The notes under the pieces were generated by a model that was not told the DNA's origin, searched no databases, and saw nothing but the letters and a program-made list of their open reading frames with translations. The position numbers and the translations under genes were made by a program. Positions 11,201 to 21,646 of a stretch of DNA of 64,000 nt are shown in pieces. The DNA is from Edaphochlamys debaryana (Eukaryota; Chlorophyta; Chlorophyceae; Chlamydomonadales): assembly GCA_016858145.1 (NCBI GenBank), contig JAEHOE010000105.1, positions 248,001 to 312,000 of the forward strand, given 5' to 3'. Every line of letters starts with the position of its first letter. Within the stretch, counting starts at the first letter, position 1.

Positions 11201-12635
11201 GTGCGTCAATGGCGGCTGTGCTGACCTGCTTGAACTCCCCGCTGGCCTTGCCGCCCTTCTTGCCGCCGCCCTCCCCGGCGGTGGCAGCGATGTCCATGGC
11301 CACCCGGCCCTCGCCGTACTTGAACGTGAAGATGTACTCCTGCGCAGCAAGGCGTATTACATCACCGTGCCACAGCGTCAGGCAGAAGTTGACCCCACCC
11401 ACATCTTGGCTGTTGGCAGGCTACAGAGCAGAGGTCGGGCCGACCCACATGGCGTAGCGCACGTAGCGCGCTGTTTTGTCAGATGACCTTCCGCACGGGA
11501 CCGTTCCTGAGCGGCCGACGCATATGGCAGACGGCCAGAGCGGCGGCCGACCCACATCAATCCATGCGCGGCGGTTCATTCTTAAGCTGTGATCCAACCC
11601 GTCAAGAGGCCCGCCGCCCAACCCGACCCAGTTGGTGCAGCGCTGCCCCCCCTTTCCCCCCCCCTCCGCCCCCCAACCCACCTCGAGCAGCTGCGTACCC
11701 TCGGGGTCGGTGCTGATGCCAAAGAAGAGGTTCTTAAGGAAGCCCCGCTTGATGGCGTCGTATACGCCGCCCTCCACCCAGTCCACCAGGCGGCGGGACT
11801 CGTCGCAGGAGGGCATGAGGATCTTGACGTGCATGTCTGGGGGGAGGGCAGGGCGTGAGGTTGCCAAGGCGCTCGAGCGAGCGGCCCTGCCCCTCCTGGT
11901 CCTGAGTAACCCCGGTCTCGCCCTTGGCTCCCACCGAGGTCGAGTCCTCAGCTCGCGCTCCTTCCGGGAGACCTCATCCTGTGATTTGCTTCCCACCAAG
12001 CCCCCCCCCACCCTCCAGGTTGCGCATGTCCACTCCCTTGAAGCTCTTCTCGGGGAACAGGCCGCGCAGGTAGGAGACGTGGAAGATGGACTGGAGGAGG
12101 GGACCGGCGAGGGACAGGCGGGCTTAACCGGCGAGGGACGGGGGGTTTTAGGCAGCAGCAGAGGGGATGGCAGGACGGTGTGCTGCAGGGTTAAGCAACC
12201 CCGCGCGCTAGAGCTTCGCAACTTGTGCCAACGCAGGCCGCTGCTGGGCTGGAAGAGCCTCGGCACCGCGCGCGAGGTTGCGGCTCCCGCAACGCTTCGC
12301 GACAGCGGGCCGCGCAGCGCCTCCCGCAGCGCCTCCCGGGCTCCGGTACCGCCACCACGCGCAGGGCTGCAAGCCGCAAGCTGCGTCGACCCAGGTCGCT
12401 GCCGGAAGAGCCGCGGCTGCGCGCGCGAGGCCACGGCTCCCGCAACTCCCCCCGCCCCGCTCACCACACGCAGCAGGCAGCGCACCAGCTCCAGCGATTC
12501 GGTGTGGCTGATGGCCGCCTGGTGCTGTGCCTGCGCTTGCGCGGCCGCGGCAGCTTGGGGGCGGACCTGCGGCCGCGGCAGAAAGGCGAGTTCGCTTTCG
12601 TAGTCGTCAGGCGTGCCGCACAGCACAATTGGCAT
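8240..12635 (-). CDS. ASY1: ASY1/Hop1-type meiotic HORMA-domain protein
   Basis: This is a multi-exon gene. The N-terminal HORMA domain is spelled out over successive exons: SHTESLELVRCLLRV, SYLRGLFPEKSFKG (about 12040), CDESRRLVDWVEGGVYDAI (about 11770), EYIFTFKYGEGRVAMDI, DLSSVRYQVCRLIRMLVQVC, and LFMKLTYQDHTPDEYEPPYF (about 10840). A long acidic, Ala/Gln-rich linker follows (10280-9750). Next is a helical region around VSLKQLARNFSAMSQPALG (about 9460), placed like the SWIRM/winged-helix region of plant ASY1. The C-terminus has RKTSYVADPI (about 8400), close to the ASY1 closure motif RKTSMVREPI. HORMA proteins of this class coat the meiotic chromosome axis and promote interhomologue recombination. 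The ATG at 12635 gives a short leader; an upstream exon is possible. Family assignment is firm; internal exon borders are approximate. Confidence 0.87.
12090..12470. repeat. Direct repeat inside an ASY1-like gene intron
   Basis: A block of about 53 bp (ggaagagcc, then cgcgcgaggttgcggctcccgcaac) at about 12243 recurs in diverged form at about 12396. It lies in the intron between the first two HORMA exons. No function is inferred. Confidence 0.5.
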
Positions 12636-13059
12636 TGCTGACAGCCTACCATGGCTTCCAGCTGCTCAGCAGCGCGAGAAAAGAGCAGGAGAGGGCAGGG
12701 GAGCGGGTGGTCGGCTCGCGCAGACTGGCGCCGGAGTCTCGCGTGGATCGTTAAAGCTAGAGCAAAGTAATAGTAGGGCGGATCACGAGCAGGACTGTAA
12801 GCGTCTGTAAGCGCTTCTCGCGCTTTGGCCCTGTGTGGGGCGCTGGGCTTCCCGCCAATTCCTTCCCGCCATGCATGCGATTTCCCGCCAGCGCCTTCAC
12901 GCACCTCCGGCCCTGCCTGCCCGCTTGCCTGGCCACCCCTGGCCTGAGCCGTCTCGCGTGGGACTGGCACCCTGCACCACTTACAACATGCATTTAGCTT
13001 TGTTCGCTTATGCGGCCCACGGCCCGTTCACGGAGGAGGGTGGGCATGGTCGGCCAATC

Positions 13060-13265
13060 CGTCAATCCGCTGGGCACGGGGTGGATAGCGTGGGGGCAAT
13101 CCAAGGGGGGTCCGGGAGCAATCCCAATCCACGTCGGGGGTTTTCAATCCAGGTCGCGGGTTTCCAATCCCACGTGTCCAATCCCAATCCAGGTCGGGCC
13201 CGTCCAATCCCAGGTCGCCCCGCCCAATCCCTCGTAGCCAATCCCAATCCACCGTCAATCCCCAC
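13060..13265. repeat. CCAATCC minisatellite, block 1
   Basis: Irregular tandem array of short units built on caatcccaatcc plus aggtcg. The same motif returns about 800 bp away (14040-14225). It lies in the gap between the ASY1-like and fucosyltransferase-like genes and encodes nothing convincing. Confidence 0.75.
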
Positions 13266-14035
13266 CGAGCTATCCGACTCGACATGACCAATATGGAGTA
13301 CCTGTTCAGCGTGCTGTGCCGTCTTGGTCCTCCCAAACCCCAGTCCCCCGCGCTGTTCCCCGGGGCTTGAGGGCCGGGGGTTAGTGTTGGCACGTACCCG
13401 GTCCGCGACGTAGTACTGGCGCCGGCAAGCTCGACATCACTCGAAATTGCTTACAAGCAGTGGCCCATACTCCCAAAAGTATTCCTGTGAGACGCTGGAA
13501 GCTCGCAAAACGCAAGGGACATGATGGAGCCAAAGTCTCGCCAGGGCTGCTACTGGTATGGAACAACTCCCAAGCTACAGCTGGTATTGGGCCCTAGTCG
13601 TAGGGCCCGAGTCTGGCGCAAAAAGAACTAGGGGGGCGGTGGCACCATTGGCTCCACTGCGTCCTTTTCGTCGCTGGAAGGCCAGGCAGCCCGACTCAGC
13701 ACGCAACCGCTCCAACAGCTGCATCTTAACAGTCCTTTCAGCTCTCAGACCCTTCATGACGACCGTGCGTGCACTTGCATGTCGCCGGCATGGACGCGAG
13801 ACCACGCCCCGGGCTGCGCATAACATTTAGGGTGGTTTCATCTGCAAAAATGTGTTCATGTTTAGCGTCCGCTGCGACTTTGCCGACGACAGGCCGACCG
13901 CCGGCGACACGTGCCGCGACACGAACCCGAGGGTGCAGGCGGTAGGGGCGGGGTAGGAAAAGCTGAGGATAAATGAAACCGTGGGAATGGAACGCGTGTC
14001 TTCACGCTTTCTTGTGATCCCCCCTTGGAAACCAG
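13266..14035. other. Spacer between the two minisatellite blocks
   Basis: No gene, RNA or clear repeat could be recognised. Open stretches are short and compositionally biased. Confidence 0.45.
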
Positions 14036-14039
14036 CTGG

Positions 14040-14225
14040 GGGGGCTTCCAATCCACAGGTCGCTGTTTCAATCCACGGTTGGACTTTCCAATCCGCGGTT
14101 GTCAATCCCAATCCCAGGTCGTCAATCCCAATCCCAGGTTGTCCGTTCCAATCCCCGAACACGGTTTCCAATCCGGGTTGTCCAATCCCAATCCGTCCGC
14201 GTGCCCAGGGCACTTTCCAATCCAA
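14040..14225. repeat. CCAATCC minisatellite, block 2
   Basis: Same unit as block 1 (gtcaatcccaatcccaggtc and variants). It is placed just downstream of the 3' end of the minus-strand glycosyltransferase gene (stop at 14404). Confidence 0.75.
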
Positions 14226-14403
14226 CCGAGGGTGCCCACCCTCTGTTCACGGTTGATGCCCCTGTCCGCCCACCTCCCGGCACACACAACATACGGGGCC
14301 TCTTGCCCGAAAGGCTTTAATTTTGTCAGCTACCCGCGTACACCCGCCTGCCGAAGACGGGTATCGCAACCGCCCGTGGGAGCCCACACAAGCCCCAAGC
14401 AGC

Positions 14404-16893
14404 CTAGATGCCGACCGAAACGTCAGCAAGCGCCTCCAATGTATCCTCGGGGTTCTGCCGATCCACCCAGCATTCGCGGTGGTTGAACCCTGTGATGTGG
14501 TAGTACTTGGGTGGGTGCGGGCTAGCCATGGCGCCGAGACGCCCCAGCGTGCTGCTCTGGGAAAGAATGTGGATGTGCGCCAATCCGAAGAGCCACATCT
14601 CAGAACCCACGACGTTGAGCAACAGCTGCGGGGAGTCTGTTTCCGTCTGCGGGGCAAGAAAGAAGAAGTGAGGACTACCCCAATGCAAATCCGTGGGACT
14701 CGGACCAACAGCCCATGACCTACGCGGATGTGGTGAACAGGCAGATCATCTGCGGTCAGCAAGCGTCCGCCTCCACCGTACTTCGCTTTGGCTAGTTTTC
14801 GTAGCTTTGTAGAGTCAGATATGAGGAACCAGTACACCTTGCGATGCGGCTGGGTCTCTCCACCTCCGGGCGAGGTTTCATCAGGCCATCGGCGCATTAG
14901 TTGCTGCGAAAGGCCTGCGACGTAGCCGGGGCGGCCCCAGCTATTGCTAGGCTGGCCACCAAATTCGGGCTGGCCTTCAATCTGCATCGAAAGTTGCGAC
15001 GCGCACGCAAAGTACGGCGCTCTGCGAGGAACGTAGACCCGGTGGGCATACTCAGGCAACACTCCGTGCAACACTGCCGTAGCAAACGCGCACTGCACTC
15101 ACGCTCTCTGCATGACAATCGTTGCGTTGTCGGACCCCCAAACTTCGTCGCCGATCCGCACCTATGTGGGAGGTGGGAGGTGAGCTGCCGGCGTTACCGC
15201 TACAACAGTAGACACAGCCCCTGGGGAGTCCGCCAGCTCACGTGAATCCCAATTATGTAATTGTCGGGATCCTGCACACCGCCACGTCAGCAATCATATG
15301 AGTTCGCACATTCTGATGCATGGTCAGACAATTCTCTCACTGCGGCCTTACCAGCAGTTTATCGAGAACGTCTGAACCCTTGAAGGGCGCAAAAGACGCC
15401 GGAGACGGAACCTGTTCGTTTGCGTGGGCCAGGATTCATGAACCAACGGCACGGGAGGCTAACTACAAACGCTTCAACCTACAAATGCGTAGTTAAACAA
15501 GCAGCGAACCACGTTGTCAAGCGTCAAGTTGAAGTGCTGCAGGGCACAAGGCCATCAAGTGAAGGAGTCAGACCCCTGCGCCTGTGGCTGGCGAGCTTCA
15601 AAGCGCCCTCCTCACGTGCATCCGCTCCTTCAGGTGAGGGTTCCTCAAAATGTTCCGGATGTTGCCTTTATTGATTTTGAACCTCAGGACGTCATATGCG
15701 TCTCCGGCGATGTTCAAATCGTACGTTGCAAAGAGTTGGTACAAGAACTGCGATGACACGCGGGCATGGTTGCAGTTGTCTGGGACCTTTGCAACATGGG
15801 CAGCGCCGATCCTTCCTAACTCCCACCGGTTTCTCTTCTTGAGGGAGTGAGAAGAATTTGAGGTACAATTCCGTCCGGTTAGCCTGGGACCTGAGCGGAA
15901 AGCAACGACAGGAGAGTCAAGATGAGGGTTGTGACGAACCCTTTGCAGCGAAGAACAAACAGCCCACCAGAAATGATTCTCAGTAACGACAGGCAGGTAC
16001 GTCTTCACCCCAGCTGCATCCTCAATGAACGGGGCTTGGAACGTGACAGTACTCCTGAAAGCCGAGGTCAAGAGGGCACGTTTAAGGGCCTGGCTGGGGC
16101 CGTGGGCAGGTTGGGCAGACTAGCTCGGCCCGGGCCTCCTGAGCCAAAGTCGGGCGCCCAAACACAAGTGCTAGCTCTGCCTAATCTGCAAAGCACCACT
16201 TACCGTGGAGGGGTGCGCCAATCAATGTACGGCGACTGGTACGTTTCCCACAACTGGCCATGTCCATACCATTCGAGCTGCATCGGCAAACAGGGAGGGA
16301 GGATTTGTACAGCGAACTAGGGGTGGGGACGGCGAAGCCGCCAGCCACCCTTGCCGCCAGGCCCCCTCACCTCGAAAACACGGTTTGTAATGAGCGCGAA
16401 CAGCAAGACCGTCAGAGCACATGTTATCCGGTCCCCAAGACCTGCGGAAACAGAACTCATGACAAGCCGAGAAGCAGAGATAGCTGGTGTGTGACCCTAC
16501 CGTTGCCGGACGAGAGGGCCACGGCGTAACGGGCTTGGGGGTTACTACCCTTGCGGACCGACGTGTGGAGCTTTGCGTAGTCTTCGTACCACGACCCACA
16601 GCCTGCCCCACTCGCCCGCTCCTGCGTTGAGTTGGTTGAATGGGTCAGTGCCGTCCTAGGACCGGCGGCGGGCAGGTCGGGAGGATGGGCCGGGATGGTG
16701 CACGCTGGTGCCCTTCATTTCGCACCCGCACAACTTCGTAAAGTCGCGGGTGCACCGCCGTGTAGTCGCCCTCATGAAGCGCTGCTGGGGAGCCTGCGCA
16801 TGTGCTGATGCCGAGCACGGCTAGAAGAAGCACAGTCCACAGCTGCCTGCCACAGCAGGTGCTCTGTCCACAAACTGCTTTCACAGCTTTCAT
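14404..16893 (-). CDS. Fucosyltransferase-like glycosyltransferase (secretory pathway)
   Basis: The first exon encodes a basic start plus a hydrophobic segment (LWTVLLLAVLGI), as in a type II Golgi protein. Later exons give WYEDYAKLHTSVRKG, then GLGDRI...LLFALITNRVFE, matching the GLGNR...ALLTNRV motif of plant xyloglucan-type (GT37) fucosyltransferases. Next come a long exon (15598-16071), NYIIGIHVRIGDEVWG (about 15260-15160) with the HxRxGD motif that binds GDP-fucose in the fucosyltransferase superfamily, and the C-terminal block SEMWLFGLA...SSTLGRLGAM (about 14600), matching the distal nucleotide-sugar motif (SxFG-like). The expected role is transfer of fucose or a related sugar to a cell-wall glycan or glycoprotein; the exact donor and acceptor are unknown. 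The start at 16893 is the first ATG before the signal anchor. Confidence 0.72.
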
Positions 16894-18384
16894 TGCAGCG
16901 CATGTAGACGGCCTAGTTGCGCATCGCTGTAGCGCAAACCTGTGCTGCAAACCTACCTAGTCCAGCTCCACCTAAGGCCTACTTGAGGTAACTGCTAGCA
17001 GCCATTCAGCCTATTCAGCAGCCAGAACGCAACCGCAAGTGAACACCGTCATTGGCCGTACTGAAAGCAAGGTGAGGCCAGCAAGCGTCGAGAGCTGCGG
17101 AAAAGCATATGCGATGACAGAGCAAGGGAACGGAACGGAACGGTGGACAACTCCGCGGGCGGGACGGTCTGAATGTTCACATGCCACGCAGGCCCCGAGC
17201 AGGGGGGGGGTAGGAATGATGTAGATGTACCCCATGCTTCCTTTGGAAAGAGCTTGGCCAAAGGAGCCTAAATCCGCTTTCAGAATGACAATCGAGGTTG
17301 TTATTGCAAAGATCCAGGCCCCCAAAGTTCAGGGTGGGTGGGTGGGTCGGGGGGTCCGGGAACTTTCGTCAAGGGGGGCCCAGGAACTTTCGTCACGGCG
17401 GGCAGGACCCCTTCCGTCGGCTCTGCGCTCTTCCCAGGGTCCATCAGGCGTGTATTGACCGGGTCTGAACCCTGGGTATGCCTGAGCACCACGTTCAGCG
17501 GTCGGGAGGTGGGTCCAGGCCGGGCATGACCCGACATGTCGGCATGCCAGCGTTGCGGAACACGTGGGGGGCCATCCCCACCGCCTCCTGTTGTGTGACA
17601 CACAGCCACTTTGTCACACAAGCAGTCAGAAGCACCAAGCGCTACGGTGGTAGGTGCGGCAGGACCCTCTTTGTGGGTCAATGGACGCGTCCATGGTCAA
17701 TGGACAGACGCCAAGTCTGGCCTTCGCTCCAAGACGGCTTGCAACGCAATAGCACACGTGAAGTGCAGTCCGTAGAAGTAGAATTGAAACAAGTTGCCGT
17801 ACGTTTCTCGCATGTGCAGTGCTGCCGTACGCCGGAACTTTTGCGGCATGGGGTGCAAAACTTTTGTCCCTACCCCCCCCCTGCCCCGAGCGTCCGGCTG
17901 CCGAGCACCCGACCACCAAGCACCCGCCGGCAGCCCCTACTTTAGGCTTCCTCTGCATACTAGGCCCCATGCTCACACCCATCCCAGTCAACCACTTGCG
18001 CGAAGGAACAGTAACTGCGGGAGGGGGTGCGCGACACTGTTCCTGCCGCTGTGCCTGGCCGCTTGGGGTGTGAGGTGGTTACCAGCATGTGCCCCAATCC
18101 GTGTACAACACATCCCGATAACACGGGGACTCCGGTTCGTGCCTATCATGGCTAGCTAGCCAGCTGCCCAGACCCCTTGGCTGCAGGCCGCTCACAAGTA
18201 AAAGGCAACTAGATTTGCCCGGGTGAGGCCTTCCCGGCTCTCGCCCTTTCTCGCCACTTGTCTTGTCCTCTGCATGTCGACGCCTCATGCTCTCAGCCCG
18301 CAATCTCCGTGGCCCTCCGCGTATTCCATCCCCACAGAAAGGCCAACGTCAGAGGACATTGGTGCCCGGCTGCCTGCAGCAGCG
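16894..18384. other. Intergenic region with a G-quadruplex-prone tract
   Basis: This lies between the divergent 5' end of the fucosyltransferase-like gene and the 3' end of the CENP-C gene. At 17332-17352 there are four consecutive ggg(t) runs followed by a longer G run. The word ggaactttcgtca is repeated directly afterwards (about 17358 and 17383). No coding region is recognised. Confidence 0.5.
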
Positions 18385-21319
18385 CTACTCAGGCCGGGGA
18401 TCCTCAGCGGCGCCCGGGCCCTCAGCCGCCTGCTTGGTACGCGCCCGGCGCTTCGCCTTCTCCTGGGGCTCGGTTGGCCGGGGCCACTTTGGCTCGGGCG
18501 TCCGCATCTTGATGGCATTCACTGTGGGTAGCGCTGTGAGGGGGGGATGTACAATAAGACACGGGGCATCCACAGCAGGGTACCTGTCTAGGGCAACATT
18601 GCGCTTCAGGCCGAGGTACGAACAGGGCTCACTGTTGTGTTGGCGGCCGTAGCTCTTGGCCTCTCCACGCCAGTACTGCAGCGGCCGCAAGCGGCTGCGG
18701 GTGCTGCGCCGGGTGCCGCCCTCGTCCACGGTGAGGCCGATGCCTGCAAGGGAACGCTGTCGTTAGCATTGCTCAGCAGTCTCACTCTGCAAAGCTGTAG
18801 TGGACAGACGGTTTGCTGCTTACCCGCAAGGCTCTTGCGGTTGACCACCAGCCGCCGCTCGTGCGCATGGCTCTCGGTCTGCCGTCGCTGCGCTGCGCGC
18901 TCACCCTCATCCCCATGCGAGCGGGACTGCTGCCGCTCAGAAGCCGCCGCAGACTCCTCGCCCGACAAGCCCCTGCCGGACGCGGCGGATCCCCGGCCGC
19001 TGTCGCGACGCCTGCGTGCCGCAGGCTCGGGCTCATCCGGCAGGGCCTGCACCTCAATCGCCAGCGCCTCGTCGTCATCGCCGTCCGCAAATGCCGCCTC
19101 CGTGTCTGCAAAACTGTGGCGGGCCGGTCTGTTGTGAGCACCGCTGGATGGCCCGGCCTGACCTCCTCCCAGGCCACCATCGCTCGCTGCTCCTTCGTCT
19201 CTGTACTCCCCCCCGCCGGCCGCGCCACCTCCATCGGACCCCATGTCATTGCGGCCTTCGTCAGCCGCGGGCCAGGCCGCAACGGCACCAAGCGGGGCGC
19301 ATGCCTCCGCATCGAGCGGGGCGGCACCGCGGCTGGGTGAAGGGGCGGAGCCGCTGGCGCCAGGAAGGGCAAGGGTTGGGGTCACCATGGGCCCCCGGGC
19401 GCCTGCATCTGCGTGTGTGCACCGCAAGATGGTATGAGCAGGAGCAGCGGGTGCTGGGTAGAACAGCTGGAGTCTGCGCTCTTACCGGGTGTGAGAGCGG
19501 GTGGTGCCGTACCAGCTGCACCCGAAGGCCAGCGGACGCCGCCCATGGGTGAGGGCGTGCGCGACGGGAAGAGGAGGGCACCGTGCTTGGCGCGGTGGAT
19601 GAGGCCATCCAGGCTTGAAAGGGCCTCGGGCTCGGCCGTCAGGCCGTCGTTGCCAGCTGCCAGCGCGGCTGCGGCCTGCCCAGACAAGGCAGAAGCGGTG
19701 GCGTCTGGAGTCCAGCGACCAGACCCGGCCCGAGCTGACGTCGGACGGGGCGGCCGCAGCGCTGCGCTGCGGCTGGGTGGGCCACCCATCGCGTCGGCTG
19801 CCCGCTGGACAGCATCAGCAGCGGCTGCAGCTAGGTTGTGCATCTTAACCAGCGCGGGCGTGGTGCCGTCGGAGACTGCCGATGCGCTGGGCCCCGCAGA
19901 GGTCGAGGTACTTGTGTGTGAGGTGGTGGCTGCGTCGGGCGCTGGGGCTCCGCTGAGAGGCGTGCCAGCCGCCATCAAGGGCCACAGCCGCTCCATAGCT
20001 GTCCGCGCGGCGGCGGACACGGCAGCTGCAATGTCTGCCGCCGTCATCCCGTCAGGCGGCGAAGCCATGAAGCTCGTACCCGCCGTCTCAGGGATGGGAG
20101 CGACGGGTTTCCCTCCAGAACGGCCGCCACCGCATGCCGCCCGTTCCACTTGTGCGGAACCACCCGGCTGTTGCTCCTGCTGCGGCGAACTGTATGCCAG
20201 CGGCCCCGCCAGGTTGGGTGTTCCAGGTAGTGCCGAGAGGCGCGGCCGTTTCAGCTGGCGCTCCGGGACGCCCTCGATTGGCGTCAGTCCCGCGCTTGAT
20301 GCGCTGCACACAGTTTGGGCGGCTGCAGGTGCAGCGCAGCCCTGCGATGGCTCCGCGCGAGCAGTGGAGAAGAGGAAGCGCTCGGGGATGCCCTCAATGG
20401 GCGTGACATGCAGCCTGGCCGGTGTCCTTGTCAGGCACCCAGCCCCAGGTGTGGACCCGTAGGCTCCTGGGAGGCTAGCAGCAGGCGTCCGAGCTGCCGA
20501 CACCACCGGTTGGCGTGCCCTGGCAGCCTCAAAGGCCAGCGCCACGAGGTCGTCCAGGTGCAGCCCGTCATCAGTGGGCTCGACAGCCGAGGGCAGCAGG
20601 CTGGCGGACTCAGGGGGTGGCGTAACCGCTGACGCAGGTGCGGAGGCAGGAGAAGATATGCACAAGGGTTGCATAGACCCCAAAAGCTCCACGTTGGCCA
20701 GAGATGGAGGTGCCGGCAGTGGCGGTGGCCGTGGTGGGAGTGGCGGTGCCGTGAAGGTCAGGTTGAAGGCGCGAGGCTGAGCGCGACGTCTGCCCACGAA
20801 CCCCAGGACGTGGACGCGCCGCGAGCGCCCCTCCGCCGGGTCAAAGGCGTGCAGGAACACCGCAGCGCCTTTTAGCTTCGCCCCCATCGCTGCATGAGAC
20901 CTCGGCTTCTGGTCTAGCTGCTTTGGGGGTGCGGGGCTGGCCATGACGCGTGGCGATGGTGCGGGACCCGCAAGCCGAGCAGCCGGAAATCCTCCTGCGC
21001 ACGGCAATTAGCTTTACTTTATCAATGTGCGCCGGTGGTGGCGCGTGATTGAGGCGTGAGGCTCCACCTCGCTTACCAAGCAATGCCGTGGCCGACTTGG
21101 GGTTTGCGAGCGTTTGCTTCCGCTTGACCGCCGGCCGAACACCGCTTACGCTGCGTGCACACACGCTGGTTCACGTAAGCATTCTGCGCGTGAGCTTGAG
21201 CCCAGACCCCGCGGAGCGCACCTCGCGGTCAACGGGAGCTCCAGCGGCCGTCTTTGCCTTCCGCTCCCCGGCTTTCGCGGCTGTCGCACCAGTCTGAAGA
21301 AGCTGTGCTCATCGTCCAT
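18385..21319 (-). CDS. CENPC: CENP-C (inner kinetochore) homologue
   Basis: The signature is near the C-terminus: RKSLAG, a splice junction, then RRSTRSRLRPLQYWRGE (about 18690-18640) and SYGRQHNSEP. This matches the CENP-C motif of plants (RRSTRIKSRPLEYWRGE, then YGR), which binds the CENP-A nucleosome. The N-terminal exons join in phase: MDDEHSFFRLVRQPRKPG (ATG at 21319), then a basic exon (VRPAVKRKQTL), then a large exon of about 1.6 kb that is Ala/Pro/Ser-rich and disordered. A second disordered exon (18800-19430) is acidic and RS-containing. CENP-C links centromeric chromatin to the outer kinetochore. No C-terminal cupin dimerisation domain is visible: the frame closes about 100 codons after the motif at 18385, as in short plant forms. 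The exact last intron is uncertain. Confidence 0.85.
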
Positions 21320-21646
21320 ACTGGCAGCAGCATCTGAAGGCAGCGAGCTCGCTGCCAGCTGCGGGTTTGAATACGCACTGGAAAGGTTTCAGCTAACGTG
21401 CAGGTGCTTCCTAGCACTTCCTGGCTGTATATGGCACTACACTATGTTACTCCAGACTCCAGAGTCCAGACGTGCAAGACGTCGAGATGTGATGTGAGAC
21501 AGGATGGCCAAGCTGTCCTGTACGCATAGTTTGTAACAATCTGTTTGTGGCGACGTAGCCCAGTATGCACAACCCATATCCTTGGCCACAGCCGATTCCC
21601 CGCACACTCGTTGACTGAGGGACGCCATCAAGTTGATGCAGTCAAA

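Noticed and set aside
13060..14225. CCAAT boxes acting as ordinary promoters
   Set aside because: The caatcc words are part of a tandem array, not single sites at a promoter distance. A regulatory role is possible but not supported.
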